From Aliagarivorans marinus DSM 23064 (GTDB lineage: Bacteria > Pseudomonadota > Gammaproteobacteria > Enterobacterales > Celerinatantimonadaceae): 33,801 nt of DNA. Position numbers and translations under genes: made by a program. The notes under the pieces are model-generated. The model had not been told where the DNA came from and did not search any database. It worked only from the letters and a program-made list of their open reading frames with translations. Shown here in pieces: positions 1 to 8,700 of the stretch; within the stretch, counting starts at the first letter, position 1, and every line of letters begins with the position of its first letter. The DNA is taken from the NCBI RefSeq assembly GCF_000429485.1, contig NZ_AUBY01000034.1, positions 1 through 33,801 of the forward strand, written 5' to 3'.

Positions 1-1
1 C

Positions 2-247
2 TTGATTGTAAAGGTTCCGCCAAAGCTGAGTGTTTCCAAGCTGATGGGGGCGCTAAAAGGGAAGATAGCTCTGAAGCTATTCAACAAGTTTCCGTACTTG
101 AGGAAGAACAAGCTTTGGGGCAACCACTTTTGGCAGCGAGGGTATTTCGTAGATACTGTGGGTATTAACGAAGAAATCATACGCCGATATGTAAGACATC
201 AAGAGAAAGTTGAGCGTCAAGAGCAAGGTGAGTTGGCGCTGCACTAG
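2..247 (+). mobile_element. tnpA: IS200/IS605-family transposase TnpA, C-terminal part (cut by window edge)
   Basis: The 81 readable residues match the C-terminal half of Y1-type IS200/IS605 TnpA. They carry the VPPKLSVSKLMGALKGK stretch and the WGNHFWQRGYFVDTVG stretch, followed by a short charged tail. The helix after the VSTVG-like segment normally carries the single catalytic tyrosine; here the tyrosine in EEIIRRYVRHQE is the candidate. The upstream half, including the HUH metal-binding motif, lies outside the window, so intactness cannot be judged. Two hairpins directly downstream are the expected right-end structure of such an element. The family acts on single-stranded DNA and makes no target duplication. 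Family assignment is firm; activity is unknown. Confidence 0.88.
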
Positions 248-253
248 ACAAAG

Positions 254-270
254 GCCCCCTTCGAGGGGGC
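254..270 (+). terminator. GC-rich hairpin just after tnpA
   Basis: A perfect 7-bp stem (GCCCCCT with AGGGGGC) encloses a 3-base loop, 7 bases after the tnpA stop codon. No clear T-tract follows. It may terminate tnpA or form part of the structured IS end. Confidence 0.5.
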
Positions 271-280
271 TCATTCAAAG

Positions 281-300
281 CCACCTTCTTTAGAAGGTGG
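281..300 (+). repeat. Subterminal hairpin at right end of the IS200/IS605-type element
   Basis: An 8-bp perfect stem (CCACCTTC with GAAGGTGG) has loop TTTA. IS200/IS605 elements carry such subterminal palindromes, recognised by TnpA, close to their cleavage sites, so the element probably ends a few bases downstream. The CCACC/GGTGG stem recurs at 30246 and 33713 in the window. Confidence 0.6.
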
Positions 301-304
301 ATAT

Positions 305-436
305 TTACACCCAAAGCGATAGCCGCTCCATGCTAAGCGGGAGTAGTCGAATGAGGCCCTTCTCTTTCACACCTACTCTATATTTATCAAGGTCACGTAG
401 CACTTTCTCCATCGCTTCTTCAATCTTCGCTTCTTA
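305..436 (-). pseudogene. Possible C-terminal gene remnant beside the IS end
   Basis: Between the IS end and cysJ, the minus strand stays open for 42 codons and ends in TAA at 305-307. The peptide is plausibly protein-like, with a helical EAMEKVLRDLDKYRVGVKEK segment followed by GLIRLLPLSMERLSLWV. A stop codon precedes it and the only ATG (at 412) has no convincing ribosome binding site. I do not recognise a family. It could be the tail of a gene broken by IS insertion or chance coding. The rest of the 252-base gap up to cysJ should hold the cysJ promoter, but I could not assign a CysB site. Confidence 0.2.
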
Positions 437-552
437 CCCGAATTAGTGATCGAAATATATTCCCATCGGTTATAAAACAGCCCGTTTTATTCTTTATTCC
501 GCCCTATATCACTTGGTTAAACTAGGGCTAATTTCATTCTGGGACCGAAACC

Positions 553-2337
553 ATGTTGTTAAAGGATCTATCACCGTTAGCCAGTCCGTTGAGCGAGCCT
601 CAGCTCAAGGCACTGCAACAGGCCACCGCCGAACTTAGCCCAGCGCAAGCTGCTTGGGTAAGTGGTTATCTCTATGGCGTTTCTCAAAATACCGATGTGG
701 CAGTGCAGCCTGCAGCAGCGCCAGCTTCCAAACTGACAATTCTCTATGCCTCACAGACCGGTAACGCCAAGGGCGTGGCCGAAGAGCTACTTGATAGCGC
801 TCAGCAACAAGGCATCAGTGCAGAATTGTTTAACGTAGCTGACTACAAGCCGAAGAACCTTAAGCAAGAGACTCACTTGCTGATTGTGTCTAGTACCAAC
901 GGCGAGGGTGAGCCACCCGATGACGCACTGGCCTTCCACGAGTTCCTGGCATCTAAGAAAGCCCCTAAACTGCCGAACTTGAAATACAGCGTGCTGGCCT
1001 TGGGTGACTCCAGCTATGAGTTTTTCTGCCAAACAGGTAAAGACTTTGATGAGCGCTTGGCAGCCTTAGGCGCCGAGTGTGTGGTGCCGCGTGTCGACTG
1101 TGATGTGGATTACGATGATGACGCAGCCGCTTGGGGTAAGAGCGCGCTAGCTAAAGTGCAGGAGACCTTAGAGCAGGCCTCTGCCTCCGTGGTAACGCTG
1201 CCGGTCGCTGGTGCTAGCAGCCATAACTTTAGCAAGAAGAATCCGTTGGAAGCTGAGCTGGGCCTTTCACAGAAGATTACCGGTCGTGATTCGGCTAAAG
1301 ATGTGCGCCACGTAGAAATCGACTTGGGTGATTCTGGGTTGACCTACCAGCCGGGTGATGCACTGGGTGTGTGGTTTGACAATGACCCTGCCTTGGTTGC
1401 ACAGATCCTGCAGCGTTTGGAGTTAGACGGTGCCAGCGAAGTGAGTGTCGGTGAAGAGACCTTGTCTTTGGAGCAAGCGCTGATTACTAAACTAGAGCTG
1501 ACCCAAACCCCGGGTAACTTTGTGGAGTTCTGGGCTGAACTGTCAGGCAGCAAAAAGCTACAGAAGATCTGCGCCGATAAAGATGCGCTGCGTGAGTATG
1601 CCGCCAATCATCAGGTGATTGATGTATTGCTGGAGAAGAAGGCCAAGCTGGACCCTCAACAGCTGGTGGATGCGCTGCGCAAACTGAGCCCTCGCCTCTA
1701 CTCGATTGCCTCTAGCCAAAGCGAAGTGGACAGCGAGGTTCACCTCACCGTGGGGGTGGTGCGCTATCAACAGGGCGAGCAGGACCGTTTAGGCGGTGCC
1801 TCGGGCTTCTTGGCCGAGCGTGCTGAAGATGCTGCAAACGTGCGAGTGTTCGTTGAGCACAACGACAACTTCCGCCTACCCGCTGACTCTAACACGCCAG
1901 TTATTATGATCGGTCCAGGAACAGGTATCGCTCCGTTTCGCGCCTTTATGCAAGAGCGAGATGCCCAGGATGCAGAGGGTGACAACTGGCTGTTCTTCGG
2001 CGACCAAACCTTCACCCAAGACTTCCTCTATCAGGTGGAGTGGCAGAGCTATCTGAAATCCGGCCTGCTGACGCGCTTGGATGTGGCGTTCTCACGTGAC
2101 CAAGCCGAGAAGATATACGTGCAAGACCGCCTACGCGAGCAAGGTGAAGAGCTGTTTGCCTGGCTGGAGCGTGGCGCTCACCTATACATTTGTGGTGATG
2201 CCAACCGCATGGCCAAAGATGTGCATCAAGCGCTGCTAGAGATCATCGCCGAGTATGGCAAGCAGAGCATCGAGCAGGCAGAAGAGTATTTGAAATCATT
2301 GCGCACCGCGAAGCGCTATCAGAAGGATGTGTATTAA
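553..2337 (+). CDS. cysJ: Sulfite reductase (NADPH) flavoprotein alpha-component
   Basis: CysJ carries electrons from NADPH through FAD and FMN to the CysI hemoprotein, which reduces sulfite to sulfide in cysteine biosynthesis in the cytoplasm. The 594 residues have the expected order. An N-terminal flavodoxin domain starts around residue 61 with [19 protein letters not shown] (FMN phosphate loop). A ferredoxin-reductase-like FAD module carries RLYSIASS near 380. The NADPH-binding part has [12 protein letters not shown] near 453 and [12 protein letters not shown] near 546. The protein ends in the family-typical KRYQKDVY. The length is close to the E. coli protein (599 aa). The stop codon overlaps the cysI start by one base, so the genes are translationally coupled. 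Expression is probably under CysB, inferred from family knowledge only. Confidence 0.97.
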   Translation: MLLKDLSPLASPLSEPQLKALQQATAELSPAQAAWVSGYLYGVSQNTDVAVQPAAAPASKLTILYASQTGNAKGVAEELLDSAQQQGISAELFNVADYKPKNLKQETHLLIVSSTNGEGEPPDDALAFHEFLASKKAPKLPNLKYSVLALGDSSYEFFCQTGKDFDERLAALGAECVVPRVDCDVDYDDDAAAWGKSALAKVQETLEQASASVVTLPVAGASSHNFSKKNPLEAELGLSQKITGRDSAKDVRHVEIDLGDSGLTYQPGDALGVWFDNDPALVAQILQRLELDGASEVSVGEETLSLEQALITKLELTQTPGNFVEFWAELSGSKKLQKICADKDALREYAANHQVIDVLLEKKAKLDPQQLVDALRKLSPRLYSIASSQSEVDSEVHLTVGVVRYQQGEQDRLGGASGFLAERAEDAANVRVFVEHNDNFRLPADSNTPVIMIGPGTGIAPFRAFMQERDAQDAEGDNWLFFGDQTFTQDFLYQVEWQSYLKSGLLTRLDVAFSRDQAEKIYVQDRLREQGEELFAWLERGAHLYICGDANRMAKDVHQALLEIIAEYGKQSIEQAEEYLKSLRTAKRYQKDVY

Positions 2338-4046
2338 TGAGCGCGAACAAATTAATCGTTGAAGGCAAGTTGGCTGATAACGAGCGGCTTAAATCTGAGA
2401 GCAACTTCTTGCGCGGTACCATCGAACAAGACTTGCAAGGCCGGATTACCGGTGGCTTCACCGCCGACAACTTCCAGCTGATCCGCTTCCACGGTATGTA
2501 CCAGCAGGATGACCGAGATATCCGCGCCGAGCGAGCTAAGCAAAAACTAGAACCGCTGCACAACGTGATGCTGCGGGCACGTATGCCCGGTGGCATTATC
2601 ACTCCTAAGCAGTGGCTGGCCATCGACAAGTTTGCCGATGACAAGACCATGTATGGTTCGATCCGTCTGACTACCCGTCAGACCTTCCAGTTCCATGGTG
2701 TGCTTAAGCCGAACATCAAGCTGATGCACCAGACTCTGAATAGCATCGGTATCGACTCTATCGCCACTGCCGGCGACGTAAACCGTAACGTGCTGTGCAC
2801 CAGCAACCCGGTGGAGAGCGAGCTGCATCAGGAGGCCTACGAGTGGGCCAAGAAGATCAGCGAGCACTTGCTGCCGAAAACCCGTGCCTATGCCGAGATT
2901 TGGCTAGATGGTGAGAAGCTCGAAGGCGGCGATGAAGAGCCGATCCTCGGCTCAACCTATCTGCCACGTAAGTTTAAAACCACGGTGGTCATTCCACCGC
3001 AGAATGATGTGGATGTGCACGCCAACGATCTGAACTTCGTTGCGATTGCCGACAACGGCAAGCTGGTGGGCTTTAACGTGTTGGTTGGTGGTGGCCTGGC
3101 GATGACCCACGGTGACACCTCTACCTATCCACGCCGTGCCGACGATTTTGGCTTTATCCCGCTGGAACATACCTTGGCTGTGGCCGAGGCAGTGGTAACC
3201 ACCCAGCGTGATTGGGGTAACCGGGTTAACCGTAAGAATGCCAAGACCAAGTACACCTTGGATCGTGTCGGTATCGACACCTTCAAGCGCGAAGTCGAGA
3301 AGCGTGCTGAGGTGGCCTTTGAGGACTCGCGTCCCTATGAGTTTACCGAGCGTGGCGACCGTATCGGCTGGGTGGAAGGTATCGACGGTAAGCACCACCT
3401 GACCGTGTTTATCGAAAATGGCCGCCTGCTGGATTACCCCGGCAACCCGCTGAAAACCGGTGTCGCCGAGATCGCCAAGATCCACAAGGGCGACTTCCGC
3501 ATGACTGCCAACCAAAACCTGGTGATTGCCGGCGTAAGCAAGGCGCAAAAGGCCAAGATCCAAGCCTTGGCAGAGCAGCATGGTCTGATTGACCCAAGCC
3601 ACAGCGAGCAGCGGGTAAATTCGATGGCTTGTGTGGCCTTCCCAACCTGTCCGCTAGCTATGGCCGAGGCAGAGCGTTATTTGCCTGGGCTGGTTACTGA
3701 GGTTGAAGGGTTGCTGGCGAAGCATGATTTAGCCGCAGAAGAGAACATCATCCTGCGTGTGACGGGCTGCCCGAACGGCTGTGGCCGCGCCATGTTGGCC
3801 GAGGCTGGGCTGGTCGGTAAAGGCCCGGGCAAGTACAACCTCTACCTGGGTGGTAACCGCGCCGGAACCCGTGTGCCGAAGATGTTCCGTGAGAACATCG
3901 GTGAGCAGCAGATCTTGGCGGAATTGGACGAGCTGATCGGCCTATGGGCCAAGCAGCGCGAAGCGGGTGAAGCCTTTGGTGATTACGTTATCCGTGCCGG
4001 CATTGTTAAAGAAGTGAAAGTCAGTGTGAGGGACTTTTATGACTAA
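2337..4046 (+). CDS. cysI: Sulfite reductase (NADPH) hemoprotein beta-component
   Basis: CysI is the siroheme and 4Fe-4S catalytic subunit that reduces sulfite to sulfide by six electrons supplied by CysJ. The 569-residue length is nearly that of E. coli CysI (570). The cluster cysteines are visible as CVAFPTC (C432, C438) and CPNGC (C478, C482), the classical C-X5-C ... C-X3-C pattern whose last cysteine bridges to siroheme. Substrate and heme basic residues are in the expected [10 protein letters not shown] region. The gene starts within the cysJ stop (TAATG) and overlaps cysH by 8 bases, giving a tight cysJIH operon. Long antisense reading frames inside it are shadows. Confidence 0.98.
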   Translation: MSANKLIVEGKLADNERLKSESNFLRGTIEQDLQGRITGGFTADNFQLIRFHGMYQQDDRDIRAERAKQKLEPLHNVMLRARMPGGIITPKQWLAIDKFADDKTMYGSIRLTTRQTFQFHGVLKPNIKLMHQTLNSIGIDSIATAGDVNRNVLCTSNPVESELHQEAYEWAKKISEHLLPKTRAYAEIWLDGEKLEGGDEEPILGSTYLPRKFKTTVVIPPQNDVDVHANDLNFVAIADNGKLVGFNVLVGGGLAMTHGDTSTYPRRADDFGFIPLEHTLAVAEAVVTTQRDWGNRVNRKNAKTKYTLDRVGIDTFKREVEKRAEVAFEDSRPYEFTERGDRIGWVEGIDGKHHLTVFIENGRLLDYPGNPLKTGVAEIAKIHKGDFRMTANQNLVIAGVSKAQKAKIQALAEQHGLIDPSHSEQRVNSMACVAFPTCPLAMAEAERYLPGLVTEVEGLLAKHDLAAEENIILRVTGCPNGCGRAMLAEAGLVGKGPGKYNLYLGGNRAGTRVPKMFRENIGEQQILAELDELIGLWAKQREAGEAFGDYVIRAGIVKEVKVSVRDFYD

Positions 4047-4791
4047 TCTGAATTTGAATGAGCTCCTCCAGCTCTCCCCTGAAGCTCGCGCCGCTGAGCT
4101 ACAGGATGTAAATCTAGAGCTGGAGAAGATGAGTGCCCAGCAGCGTGTTGAGTGGGCGGTGGAACACCTTCCACCACAGCGGGTGCTGACTTCCAGCTTC
4201 GGGATCCAATCCGCGGTGAGCTTGCATCTGTTGACGCAAGCTCAAGCGGACATTCCGGTGGTGTTGACCGATACTGGCTACTTGTTCCCCGAAACCTATC
4301 GTTTTATCGATGAGCTGGGGGAGCGATTAACTCTGAACCTGAAGGTTTATCGTTCGTCGATGTCTCCGGCCTGGCAGGAGGCTCGCTTTGGCAAGCTTTG
4401 GGAGGAAGGTGTAGATGGCATCAAACGCTACAACCAACTGAACAAGGTTGAGCCGATGCGCCGCGCGTTTGATGAGCTGGGCGTGCAGACTTGGTTTACA
4501 GGTTTGCGTCGCTCGCAATCGAGCTCGCGCGCTCAGTTGCCAGTACTTCAGGTGCAAAACGGCGCGTTCAAGGTACTGCCGATCGTCGACTGGTCGAACA
4601 AAGATGTGCACTACTACCTGAAAGAGTTCGATCTGCCTTACCACCCCTTATGGGAGCAAGGTTATGTGTCGGTGGGTGATGTGCAAACCTCGCAGCCGCT
4701 GCAGCTCGGCATGAGTGAAGAGGAAACCCGCTTCTTTGGCCTAACCCGCGAATGCGGTATTCATGAAGAGATGGGAGGAAGCGGTATCTAA
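4039..4791 (+). CDS. cysH: Phosphoadenosine phosphosulfate (PAPS) reductase
   Basis: CysH reduces PAPS to sulfite using thioredoxin or glutaredoxin, the step before CysJI. The 250-residue protein has the PP-loop-like [15 protein letters not shown] near residue 54 and [13 protein letters not shown]. It has the C-terminal redox motif ECGIHE with the single catalytic cysteine at residue 239. The extra cysteine pairs that mark 4Fe-4S APS reductases are absent, so PAPS is the likely substrate. It is the last gene of the cysJIH operon, and a strong hairpin overlaps its stop codon. Confidence 0.96.
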   Translation: MTNLNLNELLQLSPEARAAELQDVNLELEKMSAQQRVEWAVEHLPPQRVLTSSFGIQSAVSLHLLTQAQADIPVVLTDTGYLFPETYRFIDELGERLTLNLKVYRSSMSPAWQEARFGKLWEEGVDGIKRYNQLNKVEPMRRAFDELGVQTWFTGLRRSQSSSRAQLPVLQVQNGAFKVLPIVDWSNKDVHYYLKEFDLPYHPLWEQGYVSVGDVQTSQPLQLGMSEEETRFFGLTRECGIHEEMGGSGI

Positions 4792-4800
4792 TACCGCTTC
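4778..4800 (+). terminator. Hairpin overlapping the cysH stop codon
   Basis: A perfect 10-bp stem (GAAGCGGTAT with ATACCGCTTC) has a 3-base loop, and the TAA stop of cysH lies inside it. It is followed by ATTTCC, a poor T-tract. It is the likely end of the cysJIH transcript and separates it from the convergent gene ending at 4818. Confidence 0.6.
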
Positions 4801-4817
4801 ATTTCCGACTTGGCGGG

Positions 4818-5639
4818 CTAGTTCATTTCGAAGAAGTGCTCTAGCAGGCCAAGCAGCTGGTGGCAGTATCCGTTATCAGCTTGGTCGCCAATCAGTTTGG
4901 CCAGCTCATCGCCCATTGGCGTGAAACGGTAGTAAGTTACCCGGCAGCCTTTGCTATGCGGACGCATGGCGTGGCTGCGGCCATTGATGCTCAAATAGGT
5001 TGCCTGACTTGAGTTGGGGCGAAACTCCAGCTCTCTATCGTAGATTAGGCCGAGCTCGGCCAGATGCAGAATATGGTGGTAGGGCAGACGAAACTGGCCC
5101 AGGTTGAGCTTTTCCACCTTTGGCCTCACCCAGCCAATTGCTGCAGGCGGTCGCATCACCCCGGTCACAATCTTACGGTTTAGTTCCCCTCCAACCTGAC
5201 AGGTCATCTCACAGGCATGTTGAAACCACTGAGCTTCGCGTTGGGTCATCTGTTTGAGCGTCTGCATCGCCTTGACCGAGAAGCTACCGGGTTGGCGCAG
5301 CTCTTCCGACCAGATATTGGCCCATAGCTGCTGCATGGCAGGTACTTGGGTCTTAGAGGCTAAGCGCAAAAACTCGGTCATCCAGTCGGCATCGGGCTCG
5401 TTACCAATCTCCTGGTCGCTGGCTTGTTTCATTGCCAAGGCGCTGATGCGCTCAAGGTTTTGCTGCTCGCGGGCATGCTCCAGCTTTTCACGATACTCTG
5501 CGCGCTGAGCAAAGCTGGAGTGTGGCTTCGATTCTTGCAGCAAGGCGTCAATCCCGCGTTTGTGGGCAACTTCTTGCAACTGTTGTTTAACGTTTATCCT
5601 TCGCTTCTTACTGCTAGTTGTATTGGGCGTTTTCGCCAT
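4818..5639 (-). CDS. TIGR03899 / DUF2806-like protein of unknown function
   Basis: The 273-residue protein lacks a signal peptide or membrane segment. Its lysine-rich N-terminus (SKKRRINVKQQL) is followed by a charged helical stretch. The central part LQQLWANIWSEELRQPGSFS with VKAMQTLKQMTQREAQWF resembles the conserved core of DUF2806-type proteins. The overall length and termini fit the TIGR03899 family of Vibrio/Shewanella-type bacteria as I remember it. No enzymatic motif is seen. It is convergent with cysH and divergent from the small gene at 5747. The family call is from memory and moderate; the function is unknown. Confidence 0.65.
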   Translation of the reverse strand: MAKTPNTTSSKKRRINVKQQLQEVAHKRGIDALLQESKPHSSFAQRAEYREKLEHAREQQNLERISALAMKQASDQEIGNEPDADWMTEFLRLASKTQVPAMQQLWANIWSEELRQPGSFSVKAMQTLKQMTQREAQWFQHACEMTCQVGGELNRKIVTGVMRPPAAIGWVRPKVEKLNLGQFRLPYHHILHLAELGLIYDRELEFRPNSSQATYLSINGRSHAMRPHSKGCRVTYYRFTPMGDELAKLIGDQADNGYCHQLLGLLEHFFEMN

Positions 5640-5746
5640 TGAGTTAGTCCCCTAAAGAGTCATTTACCGTTGCTTGTCGCAGCTGTTTGCTTGCTTTTTG
5701 TATTTAAAATGTTAACTTAAGGTTAAGAGAAACGCTGGGGGTTATT

Positions 5747-5851
5747 GTGTTCCGACGAATCAAGCTGTGGACTCGGCGCCACAAGTCTCTTACGGTCCTT
5801 ATGGGTCTCTACATTGCAAGCTTATTGTTATTGATGTCAATGTTTGACTGA
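5747..5851 (+). CDS. Small single-pass membrane protein (34 aa), unannotated
   Basis: A GTG-started frame preceded by a purine-rich CTGGGGG about 5 bases upstream encodes 34 residues. It begins with a strongly basic stretch (FRRIKLWTRRHK), then a hydrophobic stretch (LTVLMGLYIASLLLLMSM) long enough to cross the membrane, and ends FD. Positive charges before the helix predict an N-in orientation. A strong intrinsic terminator lies about 50 bases downstream on the same strand, and no other plus-strand gene explains it. A TTG two bases upstream is in another frame. The function is unknown. This is the architecture of known bacterial small membrane proteins; confidence is limited by its shortness. 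Confidence 0.5.
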   Translation: MFRRIKLWTRRHKSLTVLMGLYIASLLLLMSMFD

Positions 5852-5903
5852 GTTTTTCCCCTTGAAAAGCCGGTTCGACCCAGTGAATCCAAGGTAAAAA
5901 CAC

Positions 5904-5930
5904 AAAGAGGCGCAAAGCGCCTCTTTTTTT
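5904..5930 (+). terminator. Intrinsic terminator (bidirectional)
   Basis: A stem AAAGAGGCGC with GCGCCTCTTT has loop AAA and is followed by further T residues, giving TTTTTTT in total. It closes the transcript of the small gene at 5747. In the opposite direction the downstream TTTGTGTTTTT makes it usable for the minus-strand gene ending at 5953. Confidence 0.85.
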
Positions 5931-5952
5931 ATCGGCTTAACGGCCCGCGCCA

Positions 5953-6864
5953 TTAGTATAAAGCGTCACTCACCAGCTTGGTTTTACTCAACAGGGCTTG
6001 TTGGATCTGCTCATGGGGGCCTGAGATCACCGTATGCGGCCGCTCGTCGATGATAACCGTTACGCCCTCAATCCCACTGCTGGCGTCGATGGTTAGCCAA
6101 GCCGGCGACACGCTGCCGATACTTCCCTCCGGATAGAGCATATGCATGGTATAGCCCGGTGCCATGCGGCTCATTAGTACTGCCAGCAATAAGGCACGCT
6201 CATCGCTATCGGCAGAGTTACTGGTGAGCACATTCAAGGGGCTGGCAAAATCGTGGCGGGTCTCTTCACGCTCGGGGATGTTACCGAGCCAAGCCTTAGC
6301 GTTCTCCAAGGAGTAACTCGGCCCAAGTGGCGAGTGCAGTTGCTGCGCTAGCCCGCCTAAACGGCCTCTGTTTAGGTAGAACAGCTGTGAGTAGTTTGGG
6401 CGAACACAGGGCAATGCGGCATGGTCTGGGTGTTGGCAAGGTTTCACAATCAGGTGTCGATAAGCATCTTGCTTGTACTGCTCATAGGCATCCCACATCA
6501 TCATCGCTGCAGGGTCGTTCAGATCGACGGTGTCTTTTCTTAACGCTTCCACCAAGTGTTCCTGCGAGACCTGCTGATGACGTCGAATCATCTTGACCGC
6601 ATAGTTTAGGCGGGGGGTAAGGTAAGTGCTGAGAGCTTGAACGGGGTAGGCGAGGCTGAAGCTGACTTTAATCCGCTCTTGTTCGGCCTCGGTTCGCATG
6701 TCTTGGTTGATCTCTATCTGGGACTGCCGGAGAGCACCCCGGTTGTCAGTCCAACTCCAATTGCCTTGAAAGGGCAAGGTTTGCTCTTGCTCGCTCATGG
6801 CCATCGCAGACGGTACCAGCCAAAGGCTGACGAGTACACTACACACTCTCGCTAACATAGACAC
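5953..6864 (-). CDS. Exported transglutaminase-like protein, probably non-catalytic
   Basis: The 303-residue protein has a signal peptide (residues 1-22, ending PSAMA). Start choice is supported by GAGGTG a few bases before the ATG. The C-terminal half resembles a transglutaminase-like/papain-like fold. It has PLNVLTSNSADSDERALLLAVLMSR (written here in parts: PLNVLTSNS at 209 and SADSDERALLLAVLM at 217-231), which matches the helix that normally starts with the catalytic cysteine (GDCxxKALLL type). AWLTID at 255-260 resembles the His/Asp strands. The cysteine position is Asp/Ser here, so it may be a pseudoenzyme. Cys143 and Cys153 could form a disulfide. Fold assignment is by eye and tentative. 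Confidence 0.5.
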   Translation of the reverse strand: MSMLARVCSVLVSLWLVPSAMAMSEQEQTLPFQGNWSWTDNRGALRQSQIEINQDMRTEAEQERIKVSFSLAYPVQALSTYLTPRLNYAVKMIRRHQQVSQEHLVEALRKDTVDLNDPAAMMMWDAYEQYKQDAYRHLIVKPCQHPDHAALPCVRPNYSQLFYLNRGRLGGLAQQLHSPLGPSYSLENAKAWLGNIPEREETRHDFASPLNVLTSNSADSDERALLLAVLMSRMAPGYTMHMLYPEGSIGSVSPAWLTIDASSGIEGVTVIIDERPHTVISGPHEQIQQALLSKTKLVSDALY

Positions 6865-6937
6865 CTCATTCTCACACTACGTCTACGTTAACGAATAGCA
6901 GTAATTATTATGTTTAACTAAAAAAGTTAATAAATTG

Positions 6938-7177
6938 TTACAGGCAGTTGCCGTTTTGGAAGCTTTCAACCTGAGGATCGGCACAGGCCGAGCAGGCGTT
7001 GCCGTACTCTTTCATCTCACCATCTACAACTGCGCAGACTGGCGCATATTCCATGGTGCAGATCTCCGGTCTGGGCTCTTCACAGTAGCCATCGCTGGCA
7101 AGCTGAGGGTCGTTGTTGGCTTGGCTGCAAGCAAACAACGCGGAACTTAGCGCAAGGCTGAGAATTGTTCTATACAT
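6938..7177 (-). CDS. Kazal-type protease-inhibitor-like lipoprotein
   Basis: The 79-residue product has a signal sequence ending in a lipobox-like LFAC (Cys17), so it is probably a lipoprotein. The mature part matches a Kazal domain: C-x-M-EYAPVCAVVDGEMKEYGNACSACAD followed by SFQNGNC, with six cysteines in the usual spacing and the characteristic PVC / Y-x-N-x-C core. Kazal domains inhibit serine proteases; bacterial versions may protect against host or predator proteases. It has no operon partner; the neighbouring exported protein at 5953 is on the same strand about 70 bases downstream. The family is well supported, the biological target unknown. Confidence 0.8.
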   Translation of the reverse strand: MYRTILSLALSSALFACSQANNDPQLASDGYCEEPRPEICTMEYAPVCAVVDGEMKEYGNACSACADPQVESFQNGNCL

Positions 7178-7258
7178 GGGCTGTCTCGCTGTTTAGTGGA
7201 TTGAATTGAGCAACTACTGATTATGGGAAGTATATCGCTAAGTGGCTCATTTCTCTCG

Positions 7259-7286
7259 TTAACAGGCCTCAATGTTTTGCTATCCT
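7259..7286 (+). promoter_or_regulatory. Candidate sigma-70 promoter of mpl
   Basis: TTAACA (7259-7264) and TATCCT (7281-7286) are 16 bases apart, and the -10 is preceded by TG (extended -10). The predicted start lies about 25 bases before the mpl ATG. This is pattern-based only. Confidence 0.35.
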
Positions 7287-7315
7287 AGGCGCATAATTGA
7301 TTCTGAGTAAGCAGT

Positions 7316-8671
7316 ATGCACATCCATATTCTCGGTATTTGCGGCACCTTTATGGGCGGTTTGGCAATGCTGGCAAAGCAGGCGGGCCATCGTGTGACCG
7401 GCTGTGATGAAAATGTTTATCCGCCCATGAGTACTCAACTTGAGTCGCTGGGCATTGAACTCATCCAAGGTTTTGACCCCGCTCAGCTCGAGCCGGCCCC
7501 AGATCTGGTGGTTATCGGTAATGCCATGAGCCGCGGCAATCGTTGTGTCGAGTATGTCTTGAATCGCGGGCTGGAATACTGCTCCGGGCCGGAGTGGCTT
7601 AAGCGACATATTCTACCGCAGCGCTGGGTGCTAGCGGTTGCCGGGACTCATGGGAAGACCTCCACAGCAAGCATGCTGGCATGGATCCTCGAAGATAACG
7701 GACTAGCGCCGGGCTTCTTGATTGGCGGGGTGCCACAGAACTTTGGCGTGTCAGCCCGCAATGGCGATACGCCATTTTTCGTGGTGGAAGCCGATGAGTA
7801 TGACAGTGCGTTCTTCGATAAGCGCTCGAAGTTTGTGCACTACCAACCGCGCACCTTGGTGCTTAATAACCTCGAGTTCGACCATGCGGATATCTTCGAT
7901 AGCCTGAAAGATATTCAGCGTCAGTTTCATCACTTGGTTCGAATTGTGCCGGAAAGCGGCAGGATCATCTCCGATGGCGACTGCGAAGCACTCGAGCAGG
8001 TGCTGGCAATGGGGTGCTGGACGGAGTGTGAGTATCGCGGTAAGGAGTGGTCCTGGGAGGCCGTAGTCCCCTCATGCCAGCAGTTTAAGGTTCTCCTTAA
8101 CTCTGAGCTGCAGGGAACCGTTGATTGGGCGCTTATCGGCGAACACAACGTGCAGAACGCCATTGTGGCGATTGCTGCAGCGCGGCATGTTGGGGTTAAG
8201 CCGGAGCATGCCGTTGATAGCCTGAGCCGCTTTATCCCACCGAAACGACGTATGGAGCTGTTGGCTCAAGTGGATAGCGTATCGGTGTACGATGATTTTG
8301 CACACCACCCCAGCGCCATTGAGACAACCTTGCAAGGGCTACGCGCTAAAGTGGGTAGCGACAAAATCATTGCGGTGCTAGAGGCGCGCTCCAACACCAT
8401 GAAGATGGGGGTTCACCAAGACCGACTGGCGGCAAGCTTAGCGCTGGCTGATGAGTGCTTGTTGTATCAAGGCAAAGAGCCTGCGGGGATGCATGCGATT
8501 GCAGAGCAACTGCCTAATGCTAAAGTGAGTGAAACGGTTGATGAGCTGCTTAATACTTTGCTGGACAACGAGTTGGCAGAGCCTTGTCATATTGTGATTA
8601 TGAGTAACGGTGGCTTTGCCGGACTGCATCGCCGTTTAGTGGATGCCTTAAAACAAAAAAGCCCTAAATAG
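7316..8671 (+). CDS. mpl: UDP-N-acetylmuramate:L-alanyl-gamma-D-glutamyl-meso-diaminopimelate ligase
   Basis: Mpl reattaches the recycled murein tripeptide to UDP-MurNAc in the cytoplasm, saving new peptide synthesis. The 451 residues start MHIHILGICGTFMGGLAMLA, the diagnostic N-terminal dinucleotide-fold loop of Mpl (MurC would differ). The Mur-ligase ATP loop GTHGKTST begins at 110. The ADEYDSAFFDKRSKF and NNLEFDHADIFD stretches and YDDFAHHP, the conserved Mur C-terminal region, follow. The length is close to E. coli Mpl (457). It is monocistronic, with a terminator overlapping the stop codon. Confidence 0.96.
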   Translation: MHIHILGICGTFMGGLAMLAKQAGHRVTGCDENVYPPMSTQLESLGIELIQGFDPAQLEPAPDLVVIGNAMSRGNRCVEYVLNRGLEYCSGPEWLKRHILPQRWVLAVAGTHGKTSTASMLAWILEDNGLAPGFLIGGVPQNFGVSARNGDTPFFVVEADEYDSAFFDKRSKFVHYQPRTLVLNNLEFDHADIFDSLKDIQRQFHHLVRIVPESGRIISDGDCEALEQVLAMGCWTECEYRGKEWSWEAVVPSCQQFKVLLNSELQGTVDWALIGEHNVQNAIVAIAAARHVGVKPEHAVDSLSRFIPPKRRMELLAQVDSVSVYDDFAHHPSAIETTLQGLRAKVGSDKIIAVLEARSNTMKMGVHQDRLAASLALADECLLYQGKEPAGMHAIAEQLPNAKVSETVDELLNTLLDNELAEPCHIVIMSNGGFAGLHRRLVDALKQKSPK

Positions 8672-8680
8672 GGCTTTTTT
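8655..8680 (+). terminator. Intrinsic terminator of mpl
   Basis: AAAAAAGCCCT pairs with AGGGCTTTTTT around a 4-base loop, and the T6 tract is part of the stem. The mpl stop codon lies in the loop and right arm. It is symmetrical enough also to serve the minus-strand regulator gene ending at 8701. Confidence 0.9.
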
Positions 8681-8700
8681 CATGGCTAGTCGGATATCGA

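Noticed and set aside
440-552. CysB binding site upstream of cysJ
   Set aside because: Expected from knowledge of cys regulation, but the CysB motif is loose and I saw no match that stands out.
2952-3602. 216-codon minus-strand open frame inside cysI
   Set aside because: Antisense to the clearly coding CysI and without family motifs or ribosome site; a by-product of GC-biased codons.
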